A stretch of 64,000 nucleotides of DNA from Halapricum desulfuricans. Lineage in GTDB: Archaea; Halobacteriota; Halobacteria; Halobacteriales; Haloarculaceae. Under the pieces are notes generated by a model. It did not search any database. It saw only the letters and a program-made list of their open reading frames with translations, and had not been told where the DNA came from. The stretch lies in NCBI RefSeq assembly GCF_017094525.1, contig NZ_CP064788.1:620001-684000 (forward strand), written 5' to 3'. The position numbers were made by a program, and so were the translations under genes. Of this stretch, positions 26,337 through 35,885 are shown piece after piece (positions within the stretch are counted from its first letter, which is position 1; the number at the start of each line of letters is the position of its first letter).

Positions 26337-27221
26337 ATGACACAGGTCGAAGACATCGCCTACGAGGGCTGGGAGCACTGCGTTCGAATCGACAACGGGC
26401 TGGTCGAACTCGTCGTCACGACCGATGTCGGGCCGCGAATTGTGGACTTTCGCCGTTCCGCGGGGGAAAACGTGTTCTTCCTCGACGAGGCCGCGACCGG
26501 GACGACCGGCGGCGAGGACTGGGAGCTGTACGGCGGCCATCGTCTGTGGCACGCCCCGGAGTCGGACCCCCGAACCTACCAGCCCGACAATGAATTGGTC
26601 GAGGTCGAACGCACCGATCGGGGATGTCGACTCGTCCAGCCGGTCGAGGGCGAGACCGGGATCCGGAAGGCGATCGAGATCGAGATGCCCGACGGCGAAC
26701 CGGCCGTCGAGATCGGCCACGAACTGACAAACGAGGGGGTCTGGAGCGTCGAACTCGCGCCGTGGGCAATCTCGGTCTGCAAGCCCGGCGGGACGGCCGT
26801 CGTCCCGTTCCCGGACGGCGATCCCGACGAGTTACTGCCCGACCGGTCGCTGGTGTTCTGGCCGCGTACCGACGTCAGCGACGAGCGTATCCAGTACGTC
26901 GACGATCACGTCCTCGTCGAACAGGCCGACGGGCCCGAGTTCAAGATCGGAGCAAACGCACTCGATGGGTGGGCAGCCTACGTCAACGATGGTCGGGCGT
27001 TCGTCAAAACTTTCGAGTACGACCCCGAGGCGACCTATCCCGACCGCGGGGCCTCGGTCGAGGTGTACATGCTGGATCACATGCTCGAACTGGAGACGTT
27101 GGGACCGCTCGTCGAACTCGCGCCCGGCGAGACCACGAGCCACACCGAGCGGTGGCACCTCTTCGAAGACGTTTCAGAACCCGAAACCGGGGCCGACGCC
27201 GCGTCGATCGCGCCGGAGTAG
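26337..27221 (+). CDS. Predicted galactose-mutarotase-fold protein (DUF4380-like)
   Basis: Predicted 294-residue beta-sandwich protein. The early TTDVGPRIVDFRRSAGENVF and YGGHRLWHAPE stretches, the central WAISVCKPGG and the late EVYMLDHMLELETLGPL resemble the aldose-epimerase/DUF4380 superfamily. It may bind or modify a sugar; the catalytic His/Glu pair cannot be assigned with confidence. It stands alone between convergent and divergent neighbours. Start at 26337 by context. Confidence 0.65.
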   Translation: MTQVEDIAYEGWEHCVRIDNGLVELVVTTDVGPRIVDFRRSAGENVFFLDEAATGTTGGEDWELYGGHRLWHAPESDPRTYQPDNELVEVERTDRGCRLVQPVEGETGIRKAIEIEMPDGEPAVEIGHELTNEGVWSVELAPWAISVCKPGGTAVVPFPDGDPDELLPDRSLVFWPRTDVSDERIQYVDDHVLVEQADGPEFKIGANALDGWAAYVNDGRAFVKTFEYDPEATYPDRGASVEVYMLDHMLELETLGPLVELAPGETTSHTERWHLFEDVSEPETGADAASIAPE

Positions 27222-27250
27222 CTAGCCGTCCACGGCTCGCGTTCGCCCGA

Positions 27251-28306
27251 CTACAGCTCTCGCGCGGCCTCGACCGCAGTATCGATATCCGGGGCATCGA
27301 AGACGTCACCGCCGACGTAGGCGTTCATGCCGGCACAGTACAGGTCCCGCGCGGTCTCGATGACGGCCGACTCGAGCGGTTCGGGCTCGCGGTCGCACAG
27401 CGACTTCCAGTCGGCGACGCCGCGCTCGTCGGCCGCGTCCTTGGCCTCGCTGACGGCCGCGACCCACTCCGGCTGGGTGCGCTTGTGGTACTGCCGGAGC
27501 ACCTCCTTGCTGACCTCCTGACCGTCGTAGGAAAAGCGGTTCTCGTCGAAGGTACCGACGACGTCGGCGACGCGAATCTCGCCCTCGTGGTAGAAACACT
27601 CGATCTTGCCGTCCTCGTGGACGAATCCCGACCGTGCGGCCTGTTCGGTGAGGATGTGATCGACGGACAGCGCCAGCTCTTCCAGACGGTCGATGTCGGC
27701 CGCCCCGGCGATCCGATCGGCCTGCTCGCGGTCGAGATACCGGTCCTGTTTCTCGTATTTCGTCGAGAACTCCACGATCGGTTCGGGGAGGTCGACCGGT
27801 TCGTCCGGCCACTCCTCATAGTCCAATCCGTACTCTGTGGGTTCCGAGCGCTTTCGCAGCGATGATCCGACGGGGACGGTGTTGCGGAAGACGATCTCCA
27901 GCGGGATCAGGTAGTTCTCGCCCGCGGCCTCGTGGTAGGCGTCGTAATCGTAATCGGCCCCGTCGTGAGGGAGGTCAGGGACCTGCGTCAGCGAGATCAC
28001 CATCTCGCGCGGGGCGATCCCGGCGACGAGCGCCTCGCTCAGGTCGACGACCGCCCGCTCGGCGTCGGCCCCGACCGCCTCGCCCGGGACGGCCACGCCC
28101 TCGTAGTGGGTCGGGATGTGGTTCTGCTCGAGCACCTCGAAGTTGTACGCGCCCATCGTGCACAGCGACGCGCCCTTCTGTGGGATCTCGTCGGGCATCT
28201 TCCCCCAGTCGAACACGGAGTAGTCGTCGGTGAACACGAACGCGCCGCGGCCGAGGTCCTCGGCGGTCGGCTCCTGGTCGATCCGGAAGTCTTTGACGCT
28301 CGTCAT
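27251..28306 (-). CDS. purC: SAICAR synthetase (phosphoribosylaminoimidazolesuccinocarboxamide synthase)
   Basis: Predicted 351-residue enzyme of purine synthesis that condenses CAIR with aspartate using ATP. Early signatures are [24 protein letters not shown] (ATP loop region), [15 protein letters not shown] (core motif) and [21 protein letters not shown] with the DENR motif shortly after. It is longer than bacterial PurC, as usual in haloarchaea. The start at 28306 (MTSVKDF) gives the family N-terminus. Confidence 0.9.
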   Translation of the reverse strand: MTSVKDFRIDQEPTAEDLGRGAFVFTDDYSVFDWGKMPDEIPQKGASLCTMGAYNFEVLEQNHIPTHYEGVAVPGEAVGADAERAVVDLSEALVAGIAPREMVISLTQVPDLPHDGADYDYDAYHEAAGENYLIPLEIVFRNTVPVGSSLRKRSEPTEYGLDYEEWPDEPVDLPEPIVEFSTKYEKQDRYLDREQADRIAGAADIDRLEELALSVDHILTEQAARSGFVHEDGKIECFYHEGEIRVADVVGTFDENRFSYDGQEVSKEVLRQYHKRTQPEWVAAVSEAKDAADERGVADWKSLCDREPEPLESAVIETARDLYCAGMNAYVGGDVFDAPDIDTAVEAAREL

Positions 28307-28356
28307 TGGCGGGGTTTCCGCCCGGACCACCATAGGGTTTCACATCACCGCGCGAC

Positions 28357-28363
28357 AAAGTAT
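28357..28363 (+). promoter_or_regulatory. TATA-like box for the tandem Usp gene
   Basis: AAAGTAT lies 27-33 bases before the ATG at 28390. Confidence 0.4.
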
Positions 28364-28389
28364 CTAGGTGAGGTCCCGGTCGATCAACC

Positions 28390-29271
28390 ATGTACGAAAA
28401 GATCCTCTTTCCGTTCGACGGGAGCGACGGGGCGGCCGAAGTACTGCAGCACGCGGGGGAACTCGCCCACTGGGAGGACGGGTCGATCCGACTGTTGTAC
28501 GTCGCCGATACGAACGAGGTGAGCGTCTCGCGCGTCGGCGACGAGATGCTCGATAGTCTCATCGAACACGGCGAGGAGATCCTCTCGGACGCCGCCGGGA
28601 TCCTGGAGTCGCTCGACGTACGGTACACGACCGATATCGCGAAGGGGACGCCCGCCGAGACGATCGTCGAGTACGGCGAGGATCACGACTTCGACGTGAT
28701 CGTCATGCCGACCAGCGGCCGGCAGGGGCTGTCCCGGTACCTGCTGGGTAGCGTCACCGAGAAGGTCGTCCGGCTCTCGGAGACGCCCGTGCTGACGGCG
28801 CGGATGGCTGCCGACGAGGAGTTCGTCGTCCCCTTCGATCGGATCCTCGTCCCGACTGACGGGAGCAAGGCGGCCGAAAGCGCCACACAGCACGCGTTCG
28901 AACTGGCAGCGGCGATGGGCGCGGACGTCCACGCGCTGTCGGTCGTCGATACCGGTGCGTTCAGTTCCGACGTGCGCTCCGAGCGTCTCTCCGACGCCGG
29001 GAAATCACACGCCTCGGAGGTCGTCGAGACGGTCGCGGACGCCGCGACGGAACACGGCCTCGACGGCGTCACGACGCACGTGGAATCGGGCTCGCCTACC
29101 GAGGAGATCCACGAGGTCGTCGACCGGGAGGGGATCGACGCCGTCGTGATGGGTACGACCGGTCGACAGGGTGTCGAACGAATTCTACTGGGGAGCGTCG
29201 CAGAGAAGACCGTTCGATCGGTTCCGGTCCCGGTCATCACGATCCGCAACGGCCCGCGACCGCTGCTGTGA
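28390..29271 (+). CDS. Two-domain universal stress protein
   Basis: Predicted 293-residue protein made of two Usp domains in tandem (about 1-140 and 150-288). The first begins KILFPFDGSDGAAEV and ends with GRQGLSRYLLGSVTEKVV; the second begins RILVPTDGSKAAESA and ends with GRQGVERILLGSVAEKTV. Both carry the G-x2-G-x9-G-(S/T) type nucleotide-binding signature, so ATP binding is likely. It lies just upstream of a cation exchanger gene in the same direction, 70 bp apart. Confidence 0.85.
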   Translation: MYEKILFPFDGSDGAAEVLQHAGELAHWEDGSIRLLYVADTNEVSVSRVGDEMLDSLIEHGEEILSDAAGILESLDVRYTTDIAKGTPAETIVEYGEDHDFDVIVMPTSGRQGLSRYLLGSVTEKVVRLSETPVLTARMAADEEFVVPFDRILVPTDGSKAAESATQHAFELAAAMGADVHALSVVDTGAFSSDVRSERLSDAGKSHASEVVETVADAATEHGLDGVTTHVESGSPTEEIHEVVDREGIDAVVMGTTGRQGVERILLGSVAEKTVRSVPVPVITIRNGPRPLL

Positions 29272-29341
29272 TCGTCTCGAACGGGTCGGTCACCTTCGCG
29301 GATCGGCAGATAATTACCGCCACTGCTCGATCACAGAGGTG

Positions 29342-30361
29342 ATGGCGGTACTCGCAGTCGACGTGATCATCATCCTCCTGGCGACCGGTGCGATCTGGGT
29401 CGGCAGCGGCTGGCTCGAAAACGCCAGCGAACGGCTCGCGACCTACTACGGACTGCCGGAGGTCGTCCAGGGGTCGATCGTCACCGCGGTCGGGTCGAGT
29501 TTCCCCGAACTGGCGACGGTCGTCGTCGCGGCGATCACGGTCGACTCGCTGGAACTGGGCGTCGGTGCGATTGTCGGGTCCGCGGTGTTCAACATCCTCG
29601 TGATTCCGGCGCTGGCCGGAATCTCCACTGCGGAGGAACTCGAAGCCAACCGTGCGCTGGTGTACAAGGAGGCGCTGTTCTACATGCTCGCCGTCTCGAT
29701 TCTCGTCATCACGTTCTCGTTCGCGGTCATCTACAACCCCGTCGACGGCACGGCCTACCTCGCCGGCGAGGTCACCCGCCCGCTGGCGGTGATCCCGCTC
29801 GGTATGTACGGACTGTACGTCTTCATCCAGTATCAGGACACCGCCGACCACGACAGCGATGTCGACAAGACCGGGATCACGGTCGGTCGCCAGTGGGGAC
29901 TGCTGGCGGCCGGTCTGGCGGTCATTCTGGTCGCAGTCGAGCGGCTGGTTCACTCGGTCGACGTCATCGGGACGAGCCTGGACGTGCCCGCCTTCATCAT
30001 GGGCGTGACGATCGCCGCCGCCGCGACCAGCCTGCCCGACGCGATGGTGAGCGTCCGGGCCGCGAGCGAAGACAGGGGGATAACCGCCCTCGCGAACGTG
30101 TTGGGCTCGAACACGTTCGATCTGCTGGTCGCGATTCCGGTCGGGGTGATGCTCGTCGGCAGCACCCCGATCAACTTCTCGATGGCGATCCCGATGTTCG
30201 GCGTGCTCACGCTGGCGACGATCATGCTGTTCACCGCGCTCCGGACCGACCTTGCGCTCTCAGTCGTCGAGTCGTACGGGCTGCTTGCCGCGTACGTGCT
30301 GTTCGTCCTCTGGATCGTCCTCGAGACGCTTGATGTCGCGGTCGACTTGCTGCCGACCTGA
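29342..30361 (+). CDS. Calcium/sodium:cation exchanger (CaCA family, YrbG-like)
   Basis: Predicted 339-residue membrane antiporter with about ten helices. The two alpha repeats are visible: GSSFPELATVVVAA with GSAVFNILVIP in the first half, and ATSLPDAMVSVRAA with GSNTFDLLVAIP in the second. These supply the ion-binding Glu and Asp. A short acidic cytoplasmic loop (DTADHDSDVDKTG) separates the halves. GTG at 29339 is an alternative start. A palindromic repeat begins seven bases after its stop. Confidence 0.85.
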   Translation: MAVLAVDVIIILLATGAIWVGSGWLENASERLATYYGLPEVVQGSIVTAVGSSFPELATVVVAAITVDSLELGVGAIVGSAVFNILVIPALAGISTAEELEANRALVYKEALFYMLAVSILVITFSFAVIYNPVDGTAYLAGEVTRPLAVIPLGMYGLYVFIQYQDTADHDSDVDKTGITVGRQWGLLAAGLAVILVAVERLVHSVDVIGTSLDVPAFIMGVTIAAAATSLPDAMVSVRAASEDRGITALANVLGSNTFDLLVAIPVGVMLVGSTPINFSMAIPMFGVLTLATIMLFTALRTDLALSVVESYGLLAAYVLFVLWIVLETLDVAVDLLPT

Positions 30362-30367
30362 TCGTTC

Positions 30368-30449
30368 ATAGTGGCCGTTGTACGTCTCTCTCGGGTCGAC
30401 CGTACGACTGCGTATGGTCACACCGGTAAATCGGTACAACGGTCACTAT
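30368..30449. repeat. Palindromic intergenic repeat, family I (copy 3)
   Basis: An 82-bp element with arms ATAGTGGCCGTTGTAC (30368-30383) and GTACAACGGTCACTAT (30434-30449), one G:T-type mismatch. It has an inner stem GACCGTACG/CGTATGGTC and the family box ACCGGTAAATCG next to the right arm. It fills the gap between two convergent genes and overlaps the stop of the MATE gene. Confidence 0.85.
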
Positions 30450-32110
30450 CAGGCGACCGTCTCCTCGGCTTTGACCGCCGGTTCGTCGATGTACCGTTCC
30501 TTCCAGGTCCCTCGCAGGAACCACGGGACCGCCACCGTCGCCCCGACGATGTTGCCCAGCGCCATCCCGACCCAGATCCCGGTCGCGCCCCAGTCGAAGA
30601 CGAACACCAGCAGGGCGATGCTCGCGACCCGACCGATCCACAGCGTGACGATCGATAGCACCATCGCGGTCCGGGTGTTGCCGGCCCCGCGGAACGCCCC
30701 GAAGATGACCTGCGAGACGCCGATGAAGGCGAACTCCGCCGACCGGATCCGAACGTACTCGACGCCGAGATCGATCGTCGCCGCGGCGTCCTCGACGCCG
30801 CTGCCGAGGAAGACGCTGACGATCGGTTCGGTGAACGCCAGCGCGACCGCGGCGACGACGATCATCACGCCCGCGCCGGTCCCGGCCGCCAGCCACGTCG
30901 CGCGTGCCGCCCGATCAGCCCGGTCGGCCCCGAGGTTCTGGCCGACCATCGTATCGATCGCCCGGCCGAGCCCCATCGCCGGCAGGAACACGAGCGAGAT
31001 GAGCCGGTTGCCCAGCCCGTAGGCGGCCACGACCGGCGGCGCGAACGTGACGACGATCGCGGTGAGCGTGATCATCGCCAGCGCGCTGGCAGACTGTTCG
31101 ATCATGCTGGGCGTCCCCAGTCTGATGATGTCCTCGATCACGCCGAGGTCGGGTCGCAGATGCGACAGCGACACCGCCGGACCGATCCCCGTCGCGAACA
31201 GCAGGTACAGCCCGATCGCGGTCGCGACGCCCCGCGAGAGGATCGTCGCCAGCGCGGCCCCGCCGATCCCGAGCCCGGTGAAGCCGGTCGCCGACAGCAG
31301 CGTCGCTTCGATCCCGCTCAGCCCGACCATCCCGAACAGCGGGTTCGACTGGAAGCCGAAGATGAAGATCGGATCGATCACCACGTTCAGCCCCACGGAG
31401 ATCGCCATCACGAACATCGGCGTCCGCGTGTCGCCGTAGCCGCGCATGAGCGCCGAGAAGACGAAGAACCCGAACATCAGCGGGATCCCCAGGAAGATGA
31501 CCTCCATGTAGTCGGCAGCCAGCGGGATGACTGCTGCCGACGTCTGGGGATCGCTGGGGAGCAACTCCAGGGCCGGCCGCGTGTAGAAGTAGCCGACGAT
31601 CCCGATCACGACCGACAGCAGCGAGACGAACATCACGGTCTGACCGGTGACCAGCCCGGCCGAGCGCTTCCCCTTCGCGCCGGTGTACTGTGCGACCAGG
31701 ATCGCACCGGCGGTCGTGAACCCGCCCGCGATCGCGATGAGCAGGAAGATCAGCGGGAAGGCGAGGCTAATCGCGCCGACGGCGTCCGTCGAGAGCCGGC
31801 CCAGCCAGAGCGTGTCGGCGATGTTGTAAGTGACCTGCAGCAGCTGGATGACGATGATCGGCCAGGCCAGCCGGACGAGCGGCCGGATCAGGCTCCCCTC
31901 GGTGATCGACTCCGAGGGATCGTCTGCCGGCGATTCCGGGTCGTCGCCGCCACCGGACGGACCGCCGCCGGGTTCCGGATCCCCGGTGACGGATCCGGCC
32001 GACTCGTCGGGCGTCGGCTCGGGTACCGACGCGTCCGATTCGGAGTCGGGTGACTCGTCGGGCGACCTCTCGTCAGTCCGGCGGCGATCGTCCTCGGAAC
32101 GATCTGTCAC
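30449..32110 (-). CDS. MATE family efflux transporter
   Basis: Predicted 553-residue membrane transporter with 12 helices arranged as two homologous halves (VTYNIADTLWLGRLSTDAVG in the first; GLGNRLISLVFLPAMGLGRA in the second). An N-terminal cytoplasmic tail of about 85 residues is acidic and low complexity, longer than usual for the family. It likely exports drugs or cations in exchange for Na+ or H+. The start is taken as GTG at 32110, because the first codon of the longer frame would be TTG and an AT-rich element lies about 25 bases upstream. Its TGA stop overlaps the palindromic repeat. Confidence 0.8.
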   Translation of the reverse strand: MTDRSEDDRRRTDERSPDESPDSESDASVPEPTPDESAGSVTGDPEPGGGPSGGGDDPESPADDPSESITEGSLIRPLVRLAWPIIVIQLLQVTYNIADTLWLGRLSTDAVGAISLAFPLIFLLIAIAGGFTTAGAILVAQYTGAKGKRSAGLVTGQTVMFVSLLSVVIGIVGYFYTRPALELLPSDPQTSAAVIPLAADYMEVIFLGIPLMFGFFVFSALMRGYGDTRTPMFVMAISVGLNVVIDPIFIFGFQSNPLFGMVGLSGIEATLLSATGFTGLGIGGAALATILSRGVATAIGLYLLFATGIGPAVSLSHLRPDLGVIEDIIRLGTPSMIEQSASALAMITLTAIVVTFAPPVVAAYGLGNRLISLVFLPAMGLGRAIDTMVGQNLGADRADRAARATWLAAGTGAGVMIVVAAVALAFTEPIVSVFLGSGVEDAAATIDLGVEYVRIRSAEFAFIGVSQVIFGAFRGAGNTRTAMVLSIVTLWIGRVASIALLVFVFDWGATGIWVGMALGNIVGATVAVPWFLRGTWKERYIDEPAVKAEETVA

Positions 32111-32249
32111 GACCTGAACCTCAGAAGCAACGATCAATTAGGGTTGCGTTTCCGCGGCGCCGGCGGATCGTCTCCCGACGTGGTTTCGATACAGGACAAC
32201 CGCGACGCGACCCGTGTCGTTTTCACGCTCGCGCCCCCGTGTCGAACTG

Positions 32250-33590
32250 ATGGTTGCTGCCGAACCGAACGCCGGGGGTGCACTCGAGTTCGAGCATCGC
32301 CCCACGAGCGACCAGCACTTCGAGAACGCGCTGGCGAAGGCCCGCGACGGGACGCGACTGGCGGTCGCGGACGCGATCGAACTGCTCACGACCGGCAGCG
32401 ACAGCGAGGGGATCGACCGCGAGCGCAAAGAGCAGGTGCTCGAGGCCGCCGACTACCGCCGCGCCGAACGGGTCGGGCGGGAGGTCACGTTCGTCGCCAA
32501 CCTCAACAACAACGTCACGACCGCCTGCAACACCGGCTGTCTGTTCTGCAACTTCAAGGACCGTTCCGACCAGTTCCTCGAATCGTCCGACGTCGACCAC
32601 GGCGGGTTCACCAAGACGCCTGCCCGGTCCCGCGAAGTCGTCGCCGACGCCGTCGAGCGCGGGATCTACGAGGTGACCTCCGTCTCGGGGCTGCACCCCG
32701 CGCTGGCGCTCGACGCCGAGCACCGCGAAGTACTCGAGGCGAGCGAGCGCGGCGACCTGAACTACCGCTCGCCGGACGCCTACGAGACCGACCCGGGGAC
32801 TTACGTCGAGCAGATCGAGGCGATGAGCGTCGACGGCGTCCACGTCCACTCGATGACTCCCGAGGAGGCCGAACACGCTCGCCGCGGGACGTCGTGGAGC
32901 TACGACAAAGTCTACCGGCGGCTGGTCGAGGCGGGGCTCGACTCCGCGCCGGGGACGGCCGCCGAGATCCTCGTCGACGAGGTCCGGGACGTCATCTGTC
33001 CGGGCAAGATCGACACCGACGGCTGGCTGGACGCGATGGAGGCCGCCGCGTCGGTGGGGCTTGACATCACCGCGACGATCATGTACGGCCACGTCGAGAA
33101 CGCCGCCCACCGCGCGGTCCACCTCGATCGCGTCCGGGAGCTGCAGGACCGGACGGGCGCGATCACCGAGTTCATCCCGCTGTCTTTTGTCCACCAGAAC
33201 ACCGCGCTGTACGACTACGGGCTGGTCGAGGACGGCCCGAGCGTCCACGAGGACGAGCTGATGATCGCCGTTTCGCGGCTGTTTTTCGACAACGTCGACC
33301 ACATTCAGGCCTCGTGGGTCAAGTACGGTGACGAGCAGGGACTGAAGTTGCTCAACGCCGGCGCGGACGACTTCATGGGAACGATCCTCTCCGAGGAGAT
33401 CACCAAGCGCGCGGGCGGTAACTTCGGCGAGTACCGCTCGTTCGACCAGTACGTCGAGTTGGTCGAGTCGATCGGCCGGGTTCCCGTCGAGCGTTCGACC
33501 GACTACCGGACGCGCCGCCGGATCGATGGCGACCCGCCCCACGGCCCGATGCTCGGCCCGAAGGCCGACGGGACGCCGCTGATCGAGTGA
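32250..33590 (+). CDS. cofH: FO synthase subunit 2 (CofH)
   Basis: Predicted 446-residue radical SAM enzyme that joins a tyrosine-derived radical to the pyrimidine precursor in synthesis of FO, the chromophore of coenzyme F420. The radical SAM cluster motif CNTGCLFC is at residues 93-100. Other family stretches are LHPALALDAEH, SYDKVYRRLVEAGLDSAPGT and FIPLSFVHQNTALYD. Its partner cofG is not in this window. Start at 32250 chosen by family length. Confidence 0.9.
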   Translation: MVAAEPNAGGALEFEHRPTSDQHFENALAKARDGTRLAVADAIELLTTGSDSEGIDRERKEQVLEAADYRRAERVGREVTFVANLNNNVTTACNTGCLFCNFKDRSDQFLESSDVDHGGFTKTPARSREVVADAVERGIYEVTSVSGLHPALALDAEHREVLEASERGDLNYRSPDAYETDPGTYVEQIEAMSVDGVHVHSMTPEEAEHARRGTSWSYDKVYRRLVEAGLDSAPGTAAEILVDEVRDVICPGKIDTDGWLDAMEAAASVGLDITATIMYGHVENAAHRAVHLDRVRELQDRTGAITEFIPLSFVHQNTALYDYGLVEDGPSVHEDELMIAVSRLFFDNVDHIQASWVKYGDEQGLKLLNAGADDFMGTILSEEITKRAGGNFGEYRSFDQYVELVESIGRVPVERSTDYRTRRRIDGDPPHGPMLGPKADGTPLIE

Positions 33591-33617
33591 CTCGGGATCG
33601 CGCACGCTCGACACGGC

Positions 33618-34376
33618 TCACGTCCACCGAAGGCGGACCCGCGCACCTGGGCTGACGGAGAAGCGCTTGTCGCCCCGTCCCTGATTGACCGCGAGTTCGA
33701 CGTTGCCGTGGCTGCCGACGGTGACGACGCGCTTGTCCGGTCCGACCGCCGCGTAGGTCCGGCGAGCGGGTGCCCACACGCCGTTGACGGTCACGTCCGA
33801 GCCGAACTGTCCCTCGAGGCGCTCGCCGGGGATGTTGGTGATCGCGTTGCCGAAGTCGTCGACGACGAGCACCTCGCCGGTGACGCCGTCCTCGCGCTCG
33901 ACAGGCTCGGGAACGGAGAGGTCGACGAACGAGTCCGCCTCGACGAACCCGTCCTCGCGCTCGAAGTCGTCGATTCCGGCTTCGTGGACGGTCGCGGCCG
34001 CGGGCGCGAACACGTCTCGACCGTGGAAAGTGACGCTCTCGGGGTCGTCGTACTCGATCTCGAAGACCTCGACGTCCCCGTCGAGTTCGCGGGCGACCGG
34101 GACGAGGACGCCGTTGTCGGGTCCGACCAGCGCGTGCTCGCCGGCCCGGATCACGATCGCCGCCCGTTCGGTGCCGACGCCCGGATCGACGACGACACAA
34201 TGGACCGCGGGCGGGAAGTGCGGCAGGACTTCCCGGAGCCAGAAGGCCGCGGCCCCGACGTCCTGACGCGGGAACTGGTGAGAGACGTCGACGAGACGGG
34301 CGTCGCTCTCCTGGAGAATGACGCCTTTCATCGCGGCTGGATACGGCGAGCCGAAGTCGGAGCTGAGCGTGATCAT
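33618..34376 (-). CDS. SAM hydroxide adenosyltransferase/hydrolase (DUF62)
   Basis: Predicted 252-residue enzyme that splits S-adenosylmethionine to adenosine and methionine. The N-terminal MITLSSDFGSPYPAAMKGVI and VVDPGVGTERAAIVI carry the SAM-binding Asp and conserved motifs of the DUF62 family; VDDFGNAITNIP is the C-terminal beta-barrel signature. Role in the cell is unclear; removal of excess SAM is suggested. It is 44 bp downstream of a palindromic repeat. Confidence 0.85.
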   Translation of the reverse strand: MITLSSDFGSPYPAAMKGVILQESDARLVDVSHQFPRQDVGAAAFWLREVLPHFPPAVHCVVVDPGVGTERAAIVIRAGEHALVGPDNGVLVPVARELDGDVEVFEIEYDDPESVTFHGRDVFAPAAATVHEAGIDDFEREDGFVEADSFVDLSVPEPVEREDGVTGEVLVVDDFGNAITNIPGERLEGQFGSDVTVNGVWAPARRTYAAVGPDKRVVTVGSHGNVELAVNQGRGDKRFSVSPGARVRLRWT

Positions 34377-34419
34377 CGGTGGATGTACGTCACCTGACAG
34401 CGGCTTCAGAGTTGTGGTC

Positions 34420-34499
34420 ATACTGGTGGCTATACCATTTCGAACTGATCCGGCACGCCGTCGTGTCAGATATCGTCACGAACGTATAGCCACCAGTAT
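34420..34499. repeat. Palindromic intergenic repeat, family II (copy 2)
   Basis: An 80-bp element with 15-bp perfect arms ATACTGGTGGCTATA/TATAGCCACCAGTAT. It differs from the reverse complement of 38745-38824 at only three positions. It overlaps the stop codon (34499-34501) of the pseudo-radical-SAM gene. Confidence 0.9.
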
Positions 34500-35587
34500 C
34501 AGTCAGCCGGCGATTCGGCTGCCGACCCGCCGACTGCGGGTTCCTCGTGGACGTAACACACGGGGTCCGGTTCGAAGGGGTCGTCGTGGGCGGTCAGCGC
34601 GCGTCCCCGGGAGCCGCCGCTACAGACGTCACCGAACTGGCAGCTCCGACATCTGTCTGGCAGGCCGGCTTCCTCGTGGCGGAGCCGCACAAGCAGCGGG
34701 TTCGCCTCGTCGGTCCAGATCGCACCGAACGGTCGAGCCCGAACCGAGTCCAGCGCGTACCGGTCCCAGAACGGGCCGGGATACACCTGTCCGGCCGGGC
34801 CGAGTTTCGCCACCGGCGGGGAGGGTGCGGCACCGAGCCGTTCGCGCAGGGCCGTCCGAACGTCGGTCGCACACTCCCCGTTGAGGTTGTCCCGTGCGTA
34901 CTCGGTCACGTATCCGGCGTCGATACCGCCGCTCAGGACGGTTTCGATGTGGTTGTTCCGCTCGTGTGCATCGCGGGTCAGATCCGCGAGCCGCCGGACG
35001 GCCCGTCGACGCCGTTCTCCGTCGAGTTTTGGTTCAGGAACGTGTGTGAGCCGGAACCGGTCGGCAGACAGCAGTGCCGCGAGGTCGTAGATCTCCTCTA
35101 TGTGGGTGACACTCTCGGCATGTAGCGGGAAGCGCAACTCGGTCGCTAGTTCCGTGTCGTCGGCCGCCCGGAGCGTCTCCAGCGCGGCGTCGATGTCGTC
35201 GGCAGCGGCGTGTTCCTGTCGCGGGGTCGACAGCCCCTCGACGCGGACGCTGATCCGGTGCAAGCCGGCGTCGGCCAGCGACTCCAGCCGGTCGCGATCG
35301 AGTTGCTGTCCGTCAGTGCGCAACGTTGTTTCCAGACCGCGGTCGTCGGCGTACGAGATCAGTTCGCCGACAGCCGCCGCATCGAGTCCGGTAGAGCCGG
35401 TTAGTCGCAGCGTTTCGACGCCGAAATCCGCGAGCTGGTCGACGACGGCACGACGTTCGGACGCCGACAGCGGAGCGCGGTCACCGAGCAGAGCCTCGTC
35501 TGTCAGTTCCCACTCGACGGTCGGCGTGCCCGACGGTGCGGTCGTCGGGTGCTCGCAGTCACAGAGGAGCGCGTCGAGCTGGATCAC
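34499..35587 (-). CDS. Pseudo-radical-SAM/SPASM domain protein
   Basis: Predicted 362-residue protein with the TIM-barrel layout of radical SAM enzymes but without the CX3CX2C motif: the N-terminus has only C9 and C11 (LLCDCEHP). The C-terminal SPASM-type domain keeps Cys (C239, then C313, C316, C322 and C344 in CRSCQFGDVC and PVCYV) that could hold an auxiliary Fe-S cluster. I recall a haloarchaeal family called pseudo-rSAM/SPASM (TIGR04347). It overlaps by 4 bp a small gene of the rSAM-partnered type, suggesting a peptide-modification pair in which this member binds substrate. SAM-radical chemistry by it alone is unlikely. Confidence 0.75.
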   Translation of the reverse strand: MIQLDALLCDCEHPTTAPSGTPTVEWELTDEALLGDRAPLSASERRAVVDQLADFGVETLRLTGSTGLDAAAVGELISYADDRGLETTLRTDGQQLDRDRLESLADAGLHRISVRVEGLSTPRQEHAAADDIDAALETLRAADDTELATELRFPLHAESVTHIEEIYDLAALLSADRFRLTHVPEPKLDGERRRRAVRRLADLTRDAHERNNHIETVLSGGIDAGYVTEYARDNLNGECATDVRTALRERLGAAPSPPVAKLGPAGQVYPGPFWDRYALDSVRARPFGAIWTDEANPLLVRLRHEEAGLPDRCRSCQFGDVCSGGSRGRALTAHDDPFEPDPVCYVHEEPAVGGSAAESPAD

Positions 35588-35868
35588 GGCAACTCACCCC
35601 TGTCGAGCGTCGTCGATCCGTCGCGGTCGATCGCGTCGGCCGGACAGAGCCACCGGGCGTCGACACTCGGGAACAGCGACGCCGCACGTTCGCGGGCGCC
35701 CGTCTCATCGTCGGCCCTGACGGTCCCGACGTGTACCATCGGGTCCGTCGGCGTTTCTCGAGTGAACACCACCCATTCCGCGTCGGGGATCACCTCGGGG
35801 TCGCTCCGGCCGGCCGCCGTCCGTGCTGCTGGTCGAGCTGGCATTGGCTGTTCGTACTCCACTCGCAT
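35584..35868 (-). CDS. rSAM-partnered protein (Htur_1727-like), candidate RiPP precursor
   Basis: Predicted 94-residue protein. Its middle (AEWVVFTRETPTDPMVHVGT) and end (DARWLCPADAIDR) match my recollection of the Htur_1727 family (TIGR04031), small haloarchaeal proteins always encoded beside radical SAM or pseudo-radical-SAM genes and proposed as RiPP precursors or carriers. A second ATG at 35844 would shorten the N-terminus by eight residues. It is translationally coupled to the pseudo-rSAM gene. An inverted repeat at 35886-35904 lies just upstream. No leader/core cleavage motif is obvious, so a binding-partner role is an alternative. Confidence 0.7.
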   Translation of the reverse strand: MRVEYEQPMPARPAARTAAGRSDPEVIPDAEWVVFTRETPTDPMVHVGTVRADDETGARERAASLFPSVDARWLCPADAIDRDGSTTLDRGELP

Positions 35869-35885
35869 CCTTACTGACCGCGCCC

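Noticed and set aside
34499-35587. Call as an active radical SAM enzyme
   Set aside because: The CX3CX2C cluster motif is missing; only the C-terminal SPASM-type cysteines remain.
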